Assembly (NCBI RefSeq): GCF_017873335.1
Contig: NZ_JAGGKB010000002.1
Span: 124,001-188,000, forward strand
Direction of reading: 5' to 3'
Length of the DNA: 64,000 nt
Source: Thermococcus stetteri
GTDB taxonomy: Archaea; Methanobacteriota_B; Thermococci; Thermococcales; Thermococcaceae
Both the position numbers and the translations under genes were made by a program. This document shows positions 9,278 to 17,743 of the stretch, one piece after another. Numbering within the stretch: position 1 is the stretch's first letter; every line of letters starts with the position of its first letter. The notes under the pieces were generated by a model. That model saw only the letters and a program-made list of their open reading frames with translations. It had not been told where the DNA came from and made no database searches.

Positions 9278-9332
9278 GGACTCAACTTGCCTAGATTTAG
9301 GCTTTAACTTACGCTCATTTGGAGGTGAGAAT

Positions 9333-9881
9333 ATGGGACTTAGGCCAGCAAAGATTGATAGGGACGTTGACAAGCCCGCTTACACGAGGAGGGAATACAT
9401 CCGCGGTGCTCCCGGTCCGAAGATAACGATCTTCGACATGGGCAACCTCTCGGGAGAATTCGAGTACGAGGTCAGCCTTCACGCCGAGCAGGCCATGCAG
9501 ATAAGGCAGAACGCCCTCGAGGCCATCCGTATCCAGGTAAACAGGTACCTCCAGAAGAACGTCGGAAGGAGCAACTACCACTTCAAGATAAGGGTCTACC
9601 CGTTCCAGGTTCTCCGTGAGAACCCGATGGCAACGGGAAGGAAGGCAGACCGTTACGGGAACGGTATGAGGAGACCCTTCGGAAAGCCGATCGGATTAGC
9701 CGCTCGCGTCAGGAAGGACCAGAAGATACTTACCGTCTGGGTTAACGAGCAGCACCTCAAGTTCGCCCTCGGCGCCATGCACAGGGCCAAGATGAAGCTT
9801 CCATACAGCGCTTACTACAGGATCTACGACAAGGAAGGCAACGACGTCACCACAAAGGTTCTCTCCACGATGAAGCTCTGA
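9333..9881 (+). CDS. rpl10e: 50S ribosomal protein uL16 (L10e)
   Basis: This 182-residue protein is the archaeal/eukaryotic L10e form of uL16, which binds 23S rRNA near the A-site and the peptidyl transferase entrance. Recognisable stretches are [20 protein letters not shown] at the start, the central [20 protein letters not shown] loop and the basic [18 protein letters not shown] near the end. Length and start match the family. It is a single gene with a strong Shine-Dalgarno (GGAGGTGAG). Confidence 0.97.
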   Translation: MGLRPAKIDRDVDKPAYTRREYIRGAPGPKITIFDMGNLSGEFEYEVSLHAEQAMQIRQNALEAIRIQVNRYLQKNVGRSNYHFKIRVYPFQVLRENPMATGRKADRYGNGMRRPFGKPIGLAARVRKDQKILTVWVNEQHLKFALGAMHRAKMKLPYSAYYRIYDKEGNDVTTKVLSTMKL

Positions 9882-9925
9882 AGTGATTTTTTAGTCTTTT
9901 CTATATCTTATCCCTCAAGAGGACT

Positions 9926-9941
9926 CTGAACAGCAGTTCAG
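9926..9941. other. Short perfect hairpin after the uL16 gene
   Basis: CTGAAC and GTTCAG pair around an AGCA loop, 45 bases after the uL16 stop. A smaller repeat, CCTCAAGAGG, lies just before it. It could be a processing or termination aid, but no T-run follows directly. Confidence 0.3.
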
Positions 9942-10034
9942 CTTTCATGCCCTTTCGTTGTTATGTTCTGTCCTGTGGAATATAGATTCATAATGATTAT
10001 TAACGATGCCACCTTATCCTTTGACGGTGAGAGG

Positions 10035-11177
10035 ATGGTAAGCTCGTACTTCAGGAACCTGCTCCTCAAGCTGGGCCTTCCAGAGGACAGGTTGGAAGTC
10101 CTTGAGGGGAAGGGGGCCTTAGTCGAGGACGAGTTTGAAGGGATAAGGTACGTCCGCTTCAGGGACTCCGCCAAGAACTTCAGGAGGGGAACCGTTGTAT
10201 TCGAGACCGGTGAAGTTGTTCCCGGATTCCCTCACATAAAGCGCGTCGTTCAGCTTGAAAACGGTATAAGGCGCGTTTTCAAGAACAAACCGTTCTACGT
10301 GGAGGAGAAGGTTGACGGCTACAACGTCCGCGTTGTCAAGGTCAGGGATAAAGTCCTTGCAATAACGAGGGGCGGCTTCGTCTGTCCCTTCACGACCGAG
10401 AGGATTGAAGATTTCGTGAACTTCGACTTCTTCAGGGACTATCCAAACCTTATCCTCGTCGGCGAAATGGCCGGGCCTGAAAGCCCTTACCTCGTCGAGG
10501 GGCCGCCCTACGTGAGTGAGGACATAGAGTTCTTCCTCTTCGACATTCAGGAGAAGGGAACCGGGAGGAGCCTTCCTGCTGAAGAACGGTACAGGCTGGC
10601 CGAAGAATACGGAATCCCGCAGGTAGAGCGCTTCGGCCTCTACGATGCTTCCAAGATTGGGGAGCTGAAGGAGCTGATAGAGAGGCTCAGCGAAGAGAGA
10701 CGAGAGGGCATAGTCATGAAGAGCCCCGACATGAAGAGAATAGCAAAGTACGTCACTCCCTACTCCAACATCAACGACATAAAGATAGGCTCCCACATCT
10801 TCTTCGACTTACCTCACGGCTACTTCATGCAGAGGATAAAGAGGCTCGCCTTCTATCTCGCCGAAAACCACATCAGGGGAGAGAAGTTCGAGGAGTACTC
10901 AAAAGCCCTCGGCACTGCCCTTCTGGGGCCCTTCGTCGAGAGCATCCACGACGTTGCCAACGGCGGCGAGGTTGACGAGACCTTCACCGTCAGGGTCAAG
11001 AACATAACCACGGCCCACAGGATGGTCACCCACTTCGAGAGGTTGGGGGTTAAAATCCACATCGAGGACATCGAAGACCTGAAGAACGGCTACTGGAGGA
11101 TAACCTTCAAGCGGGTCTATCCAGACGCGACGAAGGAGATTAGAGAACTGTGGAACGGGCTGGCGTTTGTGGACTGA
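10035..11177 (+). CDS. Archaeal Rnl3-family RNA ligase
   Basis: A 380-residue ATP-dependent RNA ligase of the archaeal Rnl3 family (Methanothermobacter Rnl, P. abyssi Pab1020), which joins or circularises single-stranded RNA through enzyme-AMP and RNA-adenylate intermediates. The adenylated lysine is K92 in motif I (EEKVDGYN). Further motifs are EGIVMKSP (motif IV-like) and a C-terminal dimerisation domain rich in basic residues. I chose ATG 10035 (MVSSYFRNLL) because GGTGAGAGG precedes it and the length then fits the family; earlier in-frame starts add 24 residues with no conserved look. Confidence 0.88.
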   Translation: MVSSYFRNLLLKLGLPEDRLEVLEGKGALVEDEFEGIRYVRFRDSAKNFRRGTVVFETGEVVPGFPHIKRVVQLENGIRRVFKNKPFYVEEKVDGYNVRVVKVRDKVLAITRGGFVCPFTTERIEDFVNFDFFRDYPNLILVGEMAGPESPYLVEGPPYVSEDIEFFLFDIQEKGTGRSLPAEERYRLAEEYGIPQVERFGLYDASKIGELKELIERLSEERREGIVMKSPDMKRIAKYVTPYSNINDIKIGSHIFFDLPHGYFMQRIKRLAFYLAENHIRGEKFEEYSKALGTALLGPFVESIHDVANGGEVDETFTVRVKNITTAHRMVTHFERLGVKIHIEDIEDLKNGYWRITFKRVYPDATKEIRELWNGLAFVD

Positions 11178-11216
11178 GGCTTTTATCTAGCACAGGCCGT
11201 TTCCGAAACCGCTAAA

Positions 11217-11232
11217 AATGATAATTGTCATT
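11217..11232. promoter_or_regulatory. Imperfect palindrome upstream of the ATPase gene
   Basis: AATGATAATTGTCATT is a 16-base palindrome with one mismatched pair. It lies downstream of a TATA-like TTTTATCTA (about 11180-11188) and 20 bases before the ATG at 11253; related ATGATAAT and TGATTAT copies follow at once. The position is where a repressor would block transcription. The regulator is unknown. Confidence 0.4.
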
Positions 11233-11252
11233 ATGATAATGGTGATTATTAT

Positions 11253-12596
11253 ATGCGCCCATTCGTTGACAGGAGTGAGGAGCTCAAGGCCCTTAAAGAA
11301 CGTTTAACCAGTAACAACTTTGAGCTAATCGTGATTTATGGACGCAGGAGGGTGGGAAAGACCCGCCTCGTCCTCGAAGCCGTTAGAGGACTCCCCCACG
11401 TTTACTATCTGGCGGTCGAAGGCGACAACCTGCGGCACTTTCGAGAAACTGCAGAGCGCGTGTTTCCTGAGGTCAGGTACTCACGGGAAGATTGGGAGGG
11501 GACTCTGCACGCCCTGAAAGGGAAGATTATAGTCATCGACGAGTTCCCGAACCTGATAAAGGAAAACCCCCAAGTTCTCTCCCTTTTTCAGAGGGCCATA
11601 GACATAGATCTATCGGATTCTGGTACAAAGATGATTCTCCTCGGCTCCTCTGTAAGCATGATGACTGAAAAGGTGCTGAGCTACAAAAGCCCCCTCTACG
11701 GAAGGAGAACCGGATCAATGAAGCTCAAGCCAATGGGATTCTTTTCCATCAAGGAGTTCTTTCCGGAAGCGAGCTGGGAGGAGCTCGTTGAGGTCTACGG
11801 AATGACTGACGGAATCCCCTTCTACATAACTCAGGTCAGGCTTCCCTTCTGGGAGTGGCTGGAAAAAGAGCTCTCCAGTCCGGTGAGCTTCTTCAGGGAC
11901 GAGGTGGACTTCCTCCTGAGGTACGAGTTCAGCGAGGTGAGCACCTACAAGAGAATCCTTGAAGCCATAGCACTCGGCAGGACGACTCCCAGGGAGATAA
12001 GGGACTTTACCGGTCTGAGGCATTCTGACATCAGTCCATACCTCAGGAACCTCATCGAGGCTGACCTCGTGGTACGCGAGGTGCCGGTCACCAGTAAGAG
12101 GACTTCTAAGAAGGGACGCTACTACGTGGCCGATAACTTCCTGGCCTTCTGGTTCCGGTTCATCTTCCCGAACCTTTCGCGCATAGAGGATGGAACGTTC
12201 AGCGTTGAGGAGATAAGGGGATCCTACAGCCACTACCTTGGGTGGGTCTTTGAGAAAGTGGCGAGGCAGTTTCTGGTTGAGCTGAACAGGGCTGAAAAGT
12301 TGCCCTTCAGGTTCACGAAGGCTGGAAAGTGGTGGCATAAGGATATGGAGATTGATTTGGTCGCTTTAAACGAGCGGGAAAAGAAGGCCCTCTTCGTCGA
12401 GGTAAAGTGGAAAAGCCTAAGTGAGAGGGAAGCGAGGGGGATTTTGAAGGACCTGGAGGGGAAGGGTGAGTTAGTTGGTGTGGAGGGATGGGAGAAGTAC
12501 TATGGGCTTGTGGCGAAGAAGGTTAGGGGAAAGGAAGAGCTTGGAGAAGGGGGCTTTTTGGTTTGGGATTTGGAGGATTTCGAAAGTTTTATTTAA
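11253..12596 (+). CDS. Archaeal STAND/AAA-like ATPase with C-terminal DUF234 nuclease-like domain
   Basis: A 447-residue member of the archaeal ATPase family found in many copies in Thermococcales. Walker A is GRRRVGKT at 30-37, Walker B IIVIDEF at 92-98, and a sensor-like LLGSS follows. A winged-helix-like segment at about 225-285 precedes the C-terminal DUF234 region. There, EIDLVAL then FVEVKWK gives the D...ExK pattern of a PD-(D/E)xK nuclease fold. Function is unproven; these genes are mobile-associated and lineage-variable. GGTGATT eight bases before ATG is the ribosome binding site. It opens an accessory block that runs to about 15.0 kb. Confidence 0.82.
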   Translation: MRPFVDRSEELKALKERLTSNNFELIVIYGRRRVGKTRLVLEAVRGLPHVYYLAVEGDNLRHFRETAERVFPEVRYSREDWEGTLHALKGKIIVIDEFPNLIKENPQVLSLFQRAIDIDLSDSGTKMILLGSSVSMMTEKVLSYKSPLYGRRTGSMKLKPMGFFSIKEFFPEASWEELVEVYGMTDGIPFYITQVRLPFWEWLEKELSSPVSFFRDEVDFLLRYEFSEVSTYKRILEAIALGRTTPREIRDFTGLRHSDISPYLRNLIEADLVVREVPVTSKRTSKKGRYYVADNFLAFWFRFIFPNLSRIEDGTFSVEEIRGSYSHYLGWVFEKVARQFLVELNRAEKLPFRFTKAGKWWHKDMEIDLVALNEREKKALFVEVKWKSLSEREARGILKDLEGKGELVGVEGWEKYYGLVAKKVRGKEELGEGGFLVWDLEDFESFI

Positions 12597-12626
12597 GTTT
12601 CTGGCCTATTTTTTTGGGTGGGTTTT

Positions 12627-13025
12627 GTGAGGTATGGGGAGAAAGTCCATAGGGCCCTCATCCGCAAAAGTAGGGGAAGGGAACTCGTAGTCGAGGTCCC
12701 AAAAATTGTGGAGCCAGACGATGATCACAAAATGTATGAGGAGGAAGCGGCAAAGGCTGCCGGGATACCACACTTAAAGCCGCAATACATGGACCGTAAA
12801 CTCCCCAACAAAATAAAAAACAGTGGAAAAATAATAGCAAAAACTCAAAAAGATGCAATTGCTGGCGCGCATATATTATCAGCGCTCCACATGCTCTACG
12901 GCATATACAAACAGGGGATGGATAAGCATACGTATTCACCCGAAAGGCTCGCGGAAAAAATCGGACACGTGGTAGACTCAGAAGACGAAAAACACTTCAA
13001 AAAAGCCGTGGGGTTCTTCGACTGA
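12627..13025 (+). CDS. Hypothetical protein, about 132 aa, accessory region
   Basis: I do not recognise this protein. It starts with RYGEKVHRALIRKSRGRELVVEV and ends with VVDSEDEKHFKKAVGFFD; no signal peptide, membrane segment or cysteine motif is seen. I prefer GTG 12627 because GGTGGG lies five bases upstream, overlapping the alternative GTG 12618. Codon use is unlike the neighbours: many AAA, AAT and ATA codons from 12760 on. The gene follows the DUF234 ATPase by 30 bases and precedes another unknown gene by 18, so the three may form one mobile or defence-related unit. Confidence 0.6.
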   Translation: MRYGEKVHRALIRKSRGRELVVEVPKIVEPDDDHKMYEEEAAKAAGIPHLKPQYMDRKLPNKIKNSGKIIAKTQKDAIAGAHILSALHMLYGIYKQGMDKHTYSPERLAEKIGHVVDSEDEKHFKKAVGFFD

Positions 13026-13043
13026 CTCAGTGGCAGATACCCC

Positions 13044-14294
13044 ATGGAAGGTCAGATAATACTCCCATCTGTAAATGAAATGGAGGAGAACCTGGACGAT
13101 ATAGCGCTCAAGGTCGCTGCAGACCTTGGAGTGACAACCCCTGATGAAAAAGAAATGATCAAAGAATACATACGCTCAGCAGTAAAGGTCGGGAGAGCCA
13201 TTGCAACTGCGATACATGCAAGGAAGCCAAAAAACCCGGAAAGCACGGCAAGGACAGTAAACGCAGCTATAGAGATCGAAAAGGAGCACTTACTAAAGCT
13301 GTACAATATAAGGCGAAGGATCGGCATTGAAAAGAACCAAGAGGATCCGCACAAAGCATACCCTGAACATATCCGGGAGCAAATCCAGAGGATAATAGAC
13401 GCTGAAATGGAAGAGAAAAGAAGAATAGAAGAAGAGAAAAGAATGAAGGCAAAAAAGCGAGTAATTGAAAAGCTAGAAGAGGCCAAGGACCTCCTTCCTG
13501 AAAGAGCTAAAAACATCCTGAAAAAACTAGCGGAAGAAACCCCACCAGACATATGGGCAGAGGTCTTCTCAGAAAGGGATGATCTCGCGAGGGCGACCAT
13601 AGAGCACATAGAAGCCCTTTACAGGGATAAGAAAGACCCACAAACGATAGTGGAAAAACTTATGAAAGAGTACAACGTGCCGCCAGAGGTGCTGGCGAAG
13701 ATAAGGCCGGATTTGATGAAGGCGTATATTGATATGGTTGAGCGTGCCAATAAGCGGTTGAGCCCCCAAGAGATAGCGGAAGACCTTATGGGGAAACATC
13801 GCAACGTGTCGCCAGGTGTGCTGGTGAGGTTGAGGCCGGATTTGATTAGGGCGTATATTGAGAACATGGACGTGGACCCGAAGGAGCTCATAGCAAAGGA
13901 GAAAGATGAAGAACTACGGGAAGAATTGATGGAGTTCCTCGAGCAACACGGGTTCGCAAAGGAGATTGAAGAGATAAAGAAGGTTGAAGAAGAGGTAAAA
14001 AAGGTTGAAGAAGCCGGCGAAAACATAACCTTCGAGGACGCCAGGGTTGACGTCCTTTCGATAATCAGCGGCCTTGAGTTCGCGGGATTTTCTGAGGAGG
14101 CAAAGGAAAGGGCCGTTGAGATTCTATCGTCCAGGATAGCATCGCTGGTGGAAAACGAACCCACGCCCGAGAACCTTCAGGTTGTTGGCCTCTACGCCTA
14201 CGTCCTCGAGCTGATAAAGCGGGGCGAGTTTGAGCGGGTGAAGGGGATAAAGAACCTCATCCCCAACCGGCCGGACCGGGCTAAAGCTCTCTAA
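13044..14294 (+). CDS. Hypothetical coiled-coil protein with 43-residue tandem repeat
   Basis: A 416-residue highly charged, helical protein I cannot assign. Residues ~105-155 form a Glu/Lys/Arg coiled coil (EMEEKRRIEEEKRMKAKKR). At about 195-275 two copies of a 43-residue unit occur: PPEVLAKIRPDLMKAYIDM and SPGVLVRLRPDLIRAYIEN with matching flanks. A second coiled coil follows at ~280-335, and a distinct C-terminal helical domain ends at DRAKAL. The first two thirds are A+T-rich with AAA/ATA codons; from about 14030 codon use becomes Thermococcus-like, which suggests a fusion or graft. No strong Shine-Dalgarno precedes the ATG. Confidence 0.6.
   Translation: MEGQIILPSVNEMEENLDDIALKVAADLGVTTPDEKEMIKEYIRSAVKVGRAIATAIHARKPKNPESTARTVNAAIEIEKEHLLKLYNIRRRIGIEKNQEDPHKAYPEHIREQIQRIIDAEMEEKRRIEEEKRMKAKKRVIEKLEEAKDLLPERAKNILKKLAEETPPDIWAEVFSERDDLARATIEHIEALYRDKKDPQTIVEKLMKEYNVPPEVLAKIRPDLMKAYIDMVERANKRLSPQEIAEDLMGKHRNVSPGVLVRLRPDLIRAYIENMDVDPKELIAKEKDEELREELMEFLEQHGFAKEIEEIKKVEEEVKKVEEAGENITFEDARVDVLSIISGLEFAGFSEEAKERAVEILSSRIASLVENEPTPENLQVVGLYAYVLELIKRGEFERVKGIKNLIPNRPDRAKAL
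13650..13878 (+). repeat. 129-base tandem repeat inside the coiled-coil gene
   Basis: The shared AGGCCGGATTTGAT occurs at 13704 and 13833, 129 bases apart, within longer similar blocks whose translations read PPEVLAKIRPDLMKAYI and SPGVLVRLRPDLIRAYI. Two copies are visible. DNA identity is high in the core, which implies a recent duplication or conversion. Confidence 0.75.
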
Positions 14295-14350
14295 AGACCT
14301 TCTTCACCACGAGATCTGAGATTTTTACCTCCCGTTTTTCTTCTCAACCT

Positions 14351-14640
14351 GACCTCCTCCCCGCCCTGAAGGGCGAGGGTTCCAACGTTTTAACCCCTCG
14401 CCAGCGGGCGGTTCGGTTTACGGGCACTCATTCCCTACTCCTGTTGCCGGTTTCGGTTCAGCCCGAGGGCACGGTCTTGTGCCCGTTACCCTTACCGGCC
14501 AAAGCCGGATTGGGGTTATCGCTTAGAGACCGAACTCCAGTTCTTGACTGCCCAAACGGGCAGTCCTTCAGGGACGTCTGCCGGCGTCTTCCTCCCAAAG
14601 CGGGAGGACACGATGAAACCCCTCATCTCATCGGGTTGTT
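14351..14640 (-). ncRNA. Possible omega-RNA-like structured RNA in the IS605 remnant
   Basis: Read on the minus strand, the segment before the putative right end holds a chain of GC-rich hairpins: 14591-14607 (CCTCCC/GGGAGG), 14548-14563 (CTGCCC/GGGCAG), 14495-14508 (CCGGC/GCCGG), 14467-14484 (GGGCAC/GTGCCC), then the terminal one at 14359-14378. In IS605 elements the right end encodes the guide RNA of TnpB just before the transposon boundary, so this is the expected place for it. Transcription and function are inference; no tnpB is in this window. Confidence 0.35.
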
Positions 14641-14726
14641 TTGAGTGACCTCAAAGTTTAAAGGGGTTTTGACTGTTGAAAGGCTGTTGGGCGGTTTACT
14701 GCATCCCCGCCCTAAAGGGCGAAGCT
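14351..14726 (-). mobile_element. tnpB-less IS200/IS605-type element (MITE-like remnant)
   Basis: The two ends carry the same subterminal hairpin: CCCCGCCCTGAAGGGCGAGG at 14359-14378 and CCCCGCCCTAAAGGGCGAAG at 14705-14724. On the minus strand the element would begin CTTTAGGGCGGGGATG and finish with CAGGGCGGGGAGGAGGTCA, which resembles left and right ends of IS200/IS605 (IS1341-type) elements in Thermococcales. Only about 376 bases lie between them, too little for TnpA or TnpB. The element therefore seems to be an internal deletion or a non-autonomous derivative. It sits in the accessory island and seems to have landed in a now broken gene. Confidence 0.6.
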
Positions 14727-14960
14727 TTCAGAAGAAAAAACGTAACCGGACTTCACGAGGTTCTCGAGCAGAGACGAAAAGTTGGAGTCGTTGACATAGC
14801 CGGACTTTGGATACGGTGAAAGCAGCACTAACTTGCACCCTGCAGGTTGGCATCTTTGCGCGGGCACGGGTAAAACTAAAATTAGCACATCAATATCGCA
14901 CACAAATTTTCCACCATCCGTTAAGGACGCTCCCAGAACACTCGTTAAATAGATTAGACT
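14712..14960 (-). pseudogene. 3' fragment of an unknown gene, cut by the IS605 remnant
   Basis: An open frame on the minus strand from 14960 reads LTSVLGASLTDGGKFVCDID and ends KSGYVFSSE before running into the element, where it picks up SFAL and a stop. It has no good start: a TAA lies just upstream. Beyond the element the sequence GTTGAGAAGAAAAACGGGAGG then TAA would add VEKKNGR, a plausible original C-terminus. I read it as the remains of a gene interrupted by the insertion. I do not recognise the family. Confidence 0.4.
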
Positions 14961-15140
14961 TTAGCGTCTCTAATGGGAACCACAAATCTTGATCAAACTT
15001 TGTCTCCGCGGAGTCCCCTTTGCAATAATTTTTCACACTCTTCAATCTAAAAGAGGGTGGAAGGGTTCGAAAGCCTTTTAAATAGTCTCCATAGACCCCA
15101 GTTCAGCGTTGGGGCTACCACATCAAAGGATGACGGAAAA
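14961..15140. other. Gene-free spacer with superoperon promoter
   Basis: Together with the element and gene fragment, 14295-15140 has no intact gene. This last part has a TATA-like CCTTTTAAATA at 15074-15084, about 57 bases before ATG 15141, with transcription expected near 15105-15110. This is probably the promoter of the ribosomal protein superoperon. An in-frame GTG at 15057 lies upstream of the TATA box and so cannot be the start on this transcript. Confidence 0.5.
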
Positions 15141-15911
15141 ATGGCCTGGCACGTCTTCATTCCCGATTCGCTGCTTGAGGAAACCGATGACCCAAAGATC
15201 AGAACCTACAAGGTTGGACAGGTAGCCAGGGCCTGCTCAATATTCGGCGTTGAGCACATCTGGATTTACAAAGCTGGCGGCAGGGACGGAAAGTTCATCA
15301 AGACAGTCCTCGAGTACGCGGAGACCCCCCAGTACCTCAGGAAGAGGCTGTTCCCGCTGATGCCCGAGCTCAAGTACGTGGGAGTGATACCGCCGTTGAG
15401 GACGCCCCACCACAAGCTCAAGGGAAGACCGAGAATCGGCGAAATCCGAGAGGGCTTCGCCTTCAGGAAGGGAAAAAGAACTTACGCGGACATAGGCCTT
15501 GACGAGCTGGCAGTCGTTGAAGGGAACGTCGAAGGGCGCGCAACGTTCAAAATCGTCTCGACAAGACCTCTGAGGGTCGTCCCGACAAAACCGGAGGAAT
15601 ACTGGGGCTACAGGGTTCACCTCACGAGGAAGTCACTGGCGAAAACACTTAAAAAGGCCGGGCTTGATCTGGTCATCGCGACCTCGAGGAAGGGCCGCGA
15701 CATAAGAGAGGTTGAGGTCCCCCCGCTGGAGGGGGAGGTTGGGTTCGTGTTCGGCTCACCGAGGAAAGGCGTGATGGAGCTCCTCGGCGAGGAGAAGTTT
15801 GACTTCCATCTAATCCTCAACACCATTCCAAATCAGCGGACTGAAACGGTCCGCACCGAGGAGGCATTGCTTGCAACCCTCGCGATATTTAATCTCATAA
15901 GGAGGGATTGA
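15141..15911 (+). CDS. SPOUT-family RNA methyltransferase (COG2106)
   Basis: A 256-residue putative RNA methyltransferase of the archaeal/eukaryotic COG2106 SPOUT group, thought to use S-adenosylmethionine to modify rRNA. The start [14 protein letters not shown] and the C-terminal knot region ([15 protein letters not shown], then [21 protein letters not shown]) are typical; an OB-fold-like insert lies near 100-165. I chose ATG 15141 because AGGATGA lies eight bases upstream and a TATA box lies between this ATG and the GTG at 15057. It is the first gene of the uL3 superoperon, with one base before the uL3 ATG, which suggests a role in 50S assembly. Confidence 0.85.
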   Translation: MAWHVFIPDSLLEETDDPKIRTYKVGQVARACSIFGVEHIWIYKAGGRDGKFIKTVLEYAETPQYLRKRLFPLMPELKYVGVIPPLRTPHHKLKGRPRIGEIREGFAFRKGKRTYADIGLDELAVVEGNVEGRATFKIVSTRPLRVVPTKPEEYWGYRVHLTRKSLAKTLKKAGLDLVIATSRKGRDIREVEVPPLEGEVGFVFGSPRKGVMELLGEEKFDFHLILNTIPNQRTETVRTEEALLATLAIFNLIRRD

Positions 15912-15912
15912 G

Positions 15913-16959
15913 ATGGGAAAAGTACACAGGCCAAGAAGAGGTTCACTCGCATTTAGCCCAAGAAAGAGGGCCAAGAGTGTAGTGCCCAGGATTAGGAGCT
16001 GGCCAAAGGACAGTGAAGTCAGGATGCTCGGTTTCGCTGGCTACAAGGCTGGCATGACCCACATCCTCATGATCGACGACAGCCCAGGGCTCACCAAGGG
16101 CAAGGAGATATTCGTGCCGGTAACCATAGTGGAAGTCCCGCCGCTCTTCGTCTACGGCATAAGGGCCTACAAGCAGGGCTACCTCGGCCTTGAAACGGCA
16201 ACGGAGGTCTGGTTCCACGGCCTCCACAAGAACGTTGCCAGGAGGATAAAGACCCTGCCGAAGAACTACAACGAGGAGGCCTTCCAGGCCAAGCTTGGGG
16301 CCCTTGAGGAGCTTATAGAGAACGGCGAGATAGCGGACGTCAGGCTCCTCGTCCACACCCAGCCCTGGCTCATCGGCCTGAAGAAGAAGCCCGAAGTTAT
16401 GGAGTACGCCATCGGTGGCGACGACGTCAAGGCCAAGTTCGACTACGCCAAGGAGAAGATCGGCAAGGAGCTCCGCGCTGGAGAGGTTCTCCACGAGGGC
16501 GAGCTCCTCGACATCATAGCCGTCACCAAGGGCAAGGGAACCCAGGGCCCGGTCAAGCGCTGGGGCGTCAAGGTGCAGTTCCACAAGGCCCAGAGGGCTG
16601 GCAAGGGCAGGCACATCGGTAACCTCGGTCCGTGGCACCCGGCCAGGGTCATGTGGACCGTTCCGCAGGCCGGTCAGATGGGCTTCCACCACAGGACCGA
16701 GTTCAACAAGAGGCTCATAGCCATAGGCGAGAACGGCAAGCTGGTTCTCAACGGAAACGAGATCGAGATCGAGATCACCCCGAAGGGTGGCTTCCCGCAC
16801 TACGGCATCGTTAGGAGCGACTTCCTCATGATCGAGGGTACGATTCCAGGCTCATTCAAGAGGATAATAAGGGTCAGGCCGGCCATAAGGCCGCCGAAGA
16901 AGAGGCCGCCGGTTGAGAGGCCGCAGATAACCTACGTCAGTAGGGAGTCCAAGCAGTGA
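15913..16959 (+). CDS. rpl3: 50S ribosomal protein uL3
   Basis: A 348-residue archaeal uL3, of the long eukaryote-like type. It is an early-assembly protein whose extension reaches the peptidyl transferase centre. Diagnostic stretches are [19 protein letters not shown] at the start, [14 protein letters not shown] and [16 protein letters not shown]. The start codon follows the previous stop directly, and AAGGAGG inside the end of that gene is the ribosome binding site, so translation is coupled. Confidence 0.98.
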   Translation: MGKVHRPRRGSLAFSPRKRAKSVVPRIRSWPKDSEVRMLGFAGYKAGMTHILMIDDSPGLTKGKEIFVPVTIVEVPPLFVYGIRAYKQGYLGLETATEVWFHGLHKNVARRIKTLPKNYNEEAFQAKLGALEELIENGEIADVRLLVHTQPWLIGLKKKPEVMEYAIGGDDVKAKFDYAKEKIGKELRAGEVLHEGELLDIIAVTKGKGTQGPVKRWGVKVQFHKAQRAGKGRHIGNLGPWHPARVMWTVPQAGQMGFHHRTEFNKRLIAIGENGKLVLNGNEIEIEITPKGGFPHYGIVRSDFLMIEGTIPGSFKRIIRVRPAIRPPKKRPPVERPQITYVSRESKQ

Positions 16960-16969
16960 GGTGAGATAG

Positions 16970-17737
16970 ATGAAGGTCAAGGTTTTCAATCTCGAAGGCG
17001 AGCCCGTTGAGGAGATCGAGCTTCCCAAGGTGTTCAGCACTCCCTTCAGGCCAGACCTCATAAGGAGGGCTGTCATCGCTTCCTGGACCCACAGGATTCA
17101 GCCGCAGGGTAGGGACCCGCAGGCTGGTAAGAGGCGCGTCACCGAGAACATTGGAAAGGGCCACGGAATGGCAAGGGTTGAGAGGATAAAGACCTCACCG
17201 AGGTTCGCAGCCTTCGTCCCGTTCGCGGTCGGTGGAAGGAGAACCCACCCGCCCAAGGTCGAGAAGATCATCTGGGAGGACATCAACAAGAAGGAGAGAA
17301 GGCTCGCTATAATGAGCGCCATAGCCGCAACGGCCAACTACGACCTCGTCAGGGCCAGGGGGCACGTAGTTGACAACGTCGTTCAGATCCCGCTCGTCGT
17401 TACCGACGACCTCCAGAAGGTCTTCAAGACCGCTCAGACCAGGGAGATATTCAAGAAGCTCGGTGTCTGGGACGACATCGAGAGGGCCAAGAAGAACACC
17501 AAGATCAGGGCAGGAAAGGGCAAGATGCGCGGAAGGAGGTACAAGAAGGCCAAGGGGCCGCTCATCGTCGTTGCCAAGAACGAGGGCATCGTCCAGGGAG
17601 CGAGGAACCACCCGGGTGTTGATGTAGTTACCGTTGACAACCTCAGTGCCGAGCTCCTCGCACCGGGTACCCACCCGGGAAGGCTTACCATCTGGACTAA
17701 AGGTGCCATAGAGAGGCTTAGGGAGATTTACGGGTGA
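16970..17737 (+). CDS. rpl4: 50S ribosomal protein uL4
   Basis: A 255-residue archaeal uL4, which lines the nascent-peptide exit tunnel and binds 23S rRNA. The long basic loop is seen at about 40-85 ([34 protein letters not shown]), and [11 protein letters not shown] closes the protein. GAGGTGAGATAG precedes the ATG, ten bases after the uL3 stop. Confidence 0.98.
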   Translation: MKVKVFNLEGEPVEEIELPKVFSTPFRPDLIRRAVIASWTHRIQPQGRDPQAGKRRVTENIGKGHGMARVERIKTSPRFAAFVPFAVGGRRTHPPKVEKIIWEDINKKERRLAIMSAIAATANYDLVRARGHVVDNVVQIPLVVTDDLQKVFKTAQTREIFKKLGVWDDIERAKKNTKIRAGKGKMRGRRYKKAKGPLIVVAKNEGIVQGARNHPGVDVVTVDNLSAELLAPGTHPGRLTIWTKGAIERLREIYG

Positions 17738-17743
17738 TGAGAG

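Noticed and set aside
13052-13609. Minus-strand frame of 185 codons rich in Ser, Phe and Ile
   Set aside because: It looks like a membrane protein but is the mirror of a coiled-coil gene; Glu/Lys-rich codons read backwards give Phe/Ser/Leu.
14440-14620. Remnant of the TnpB C-terminus on the minus strand (frame with GNGHKTVPSG)
   Set aside because: The zinc-finger CxxC and catalytic DRD/NAA motifs of TnpB are not found, so I cannot claim coding remains.
14444-14644. Plus-strand frame of 66 codons within the IS605 remnant
   Set aside because: Composed of hairpin sequence; no ribosome binding site and no family look.
15057-15140. Longer N-terminus for the SPOUT methyltransferase from GTG 15057
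   Set aside because: A TATA box at 15074-15084 lies inside this extension and ATG 15141 has its own ribosome binding site and matches the family start.
15943-16800. Minus-strand open frame of 285 codons across uL3
   Set aside because: A mirror of the strongly codon-biased uL3 gene; the product is a Leu/Val-rich artefact.
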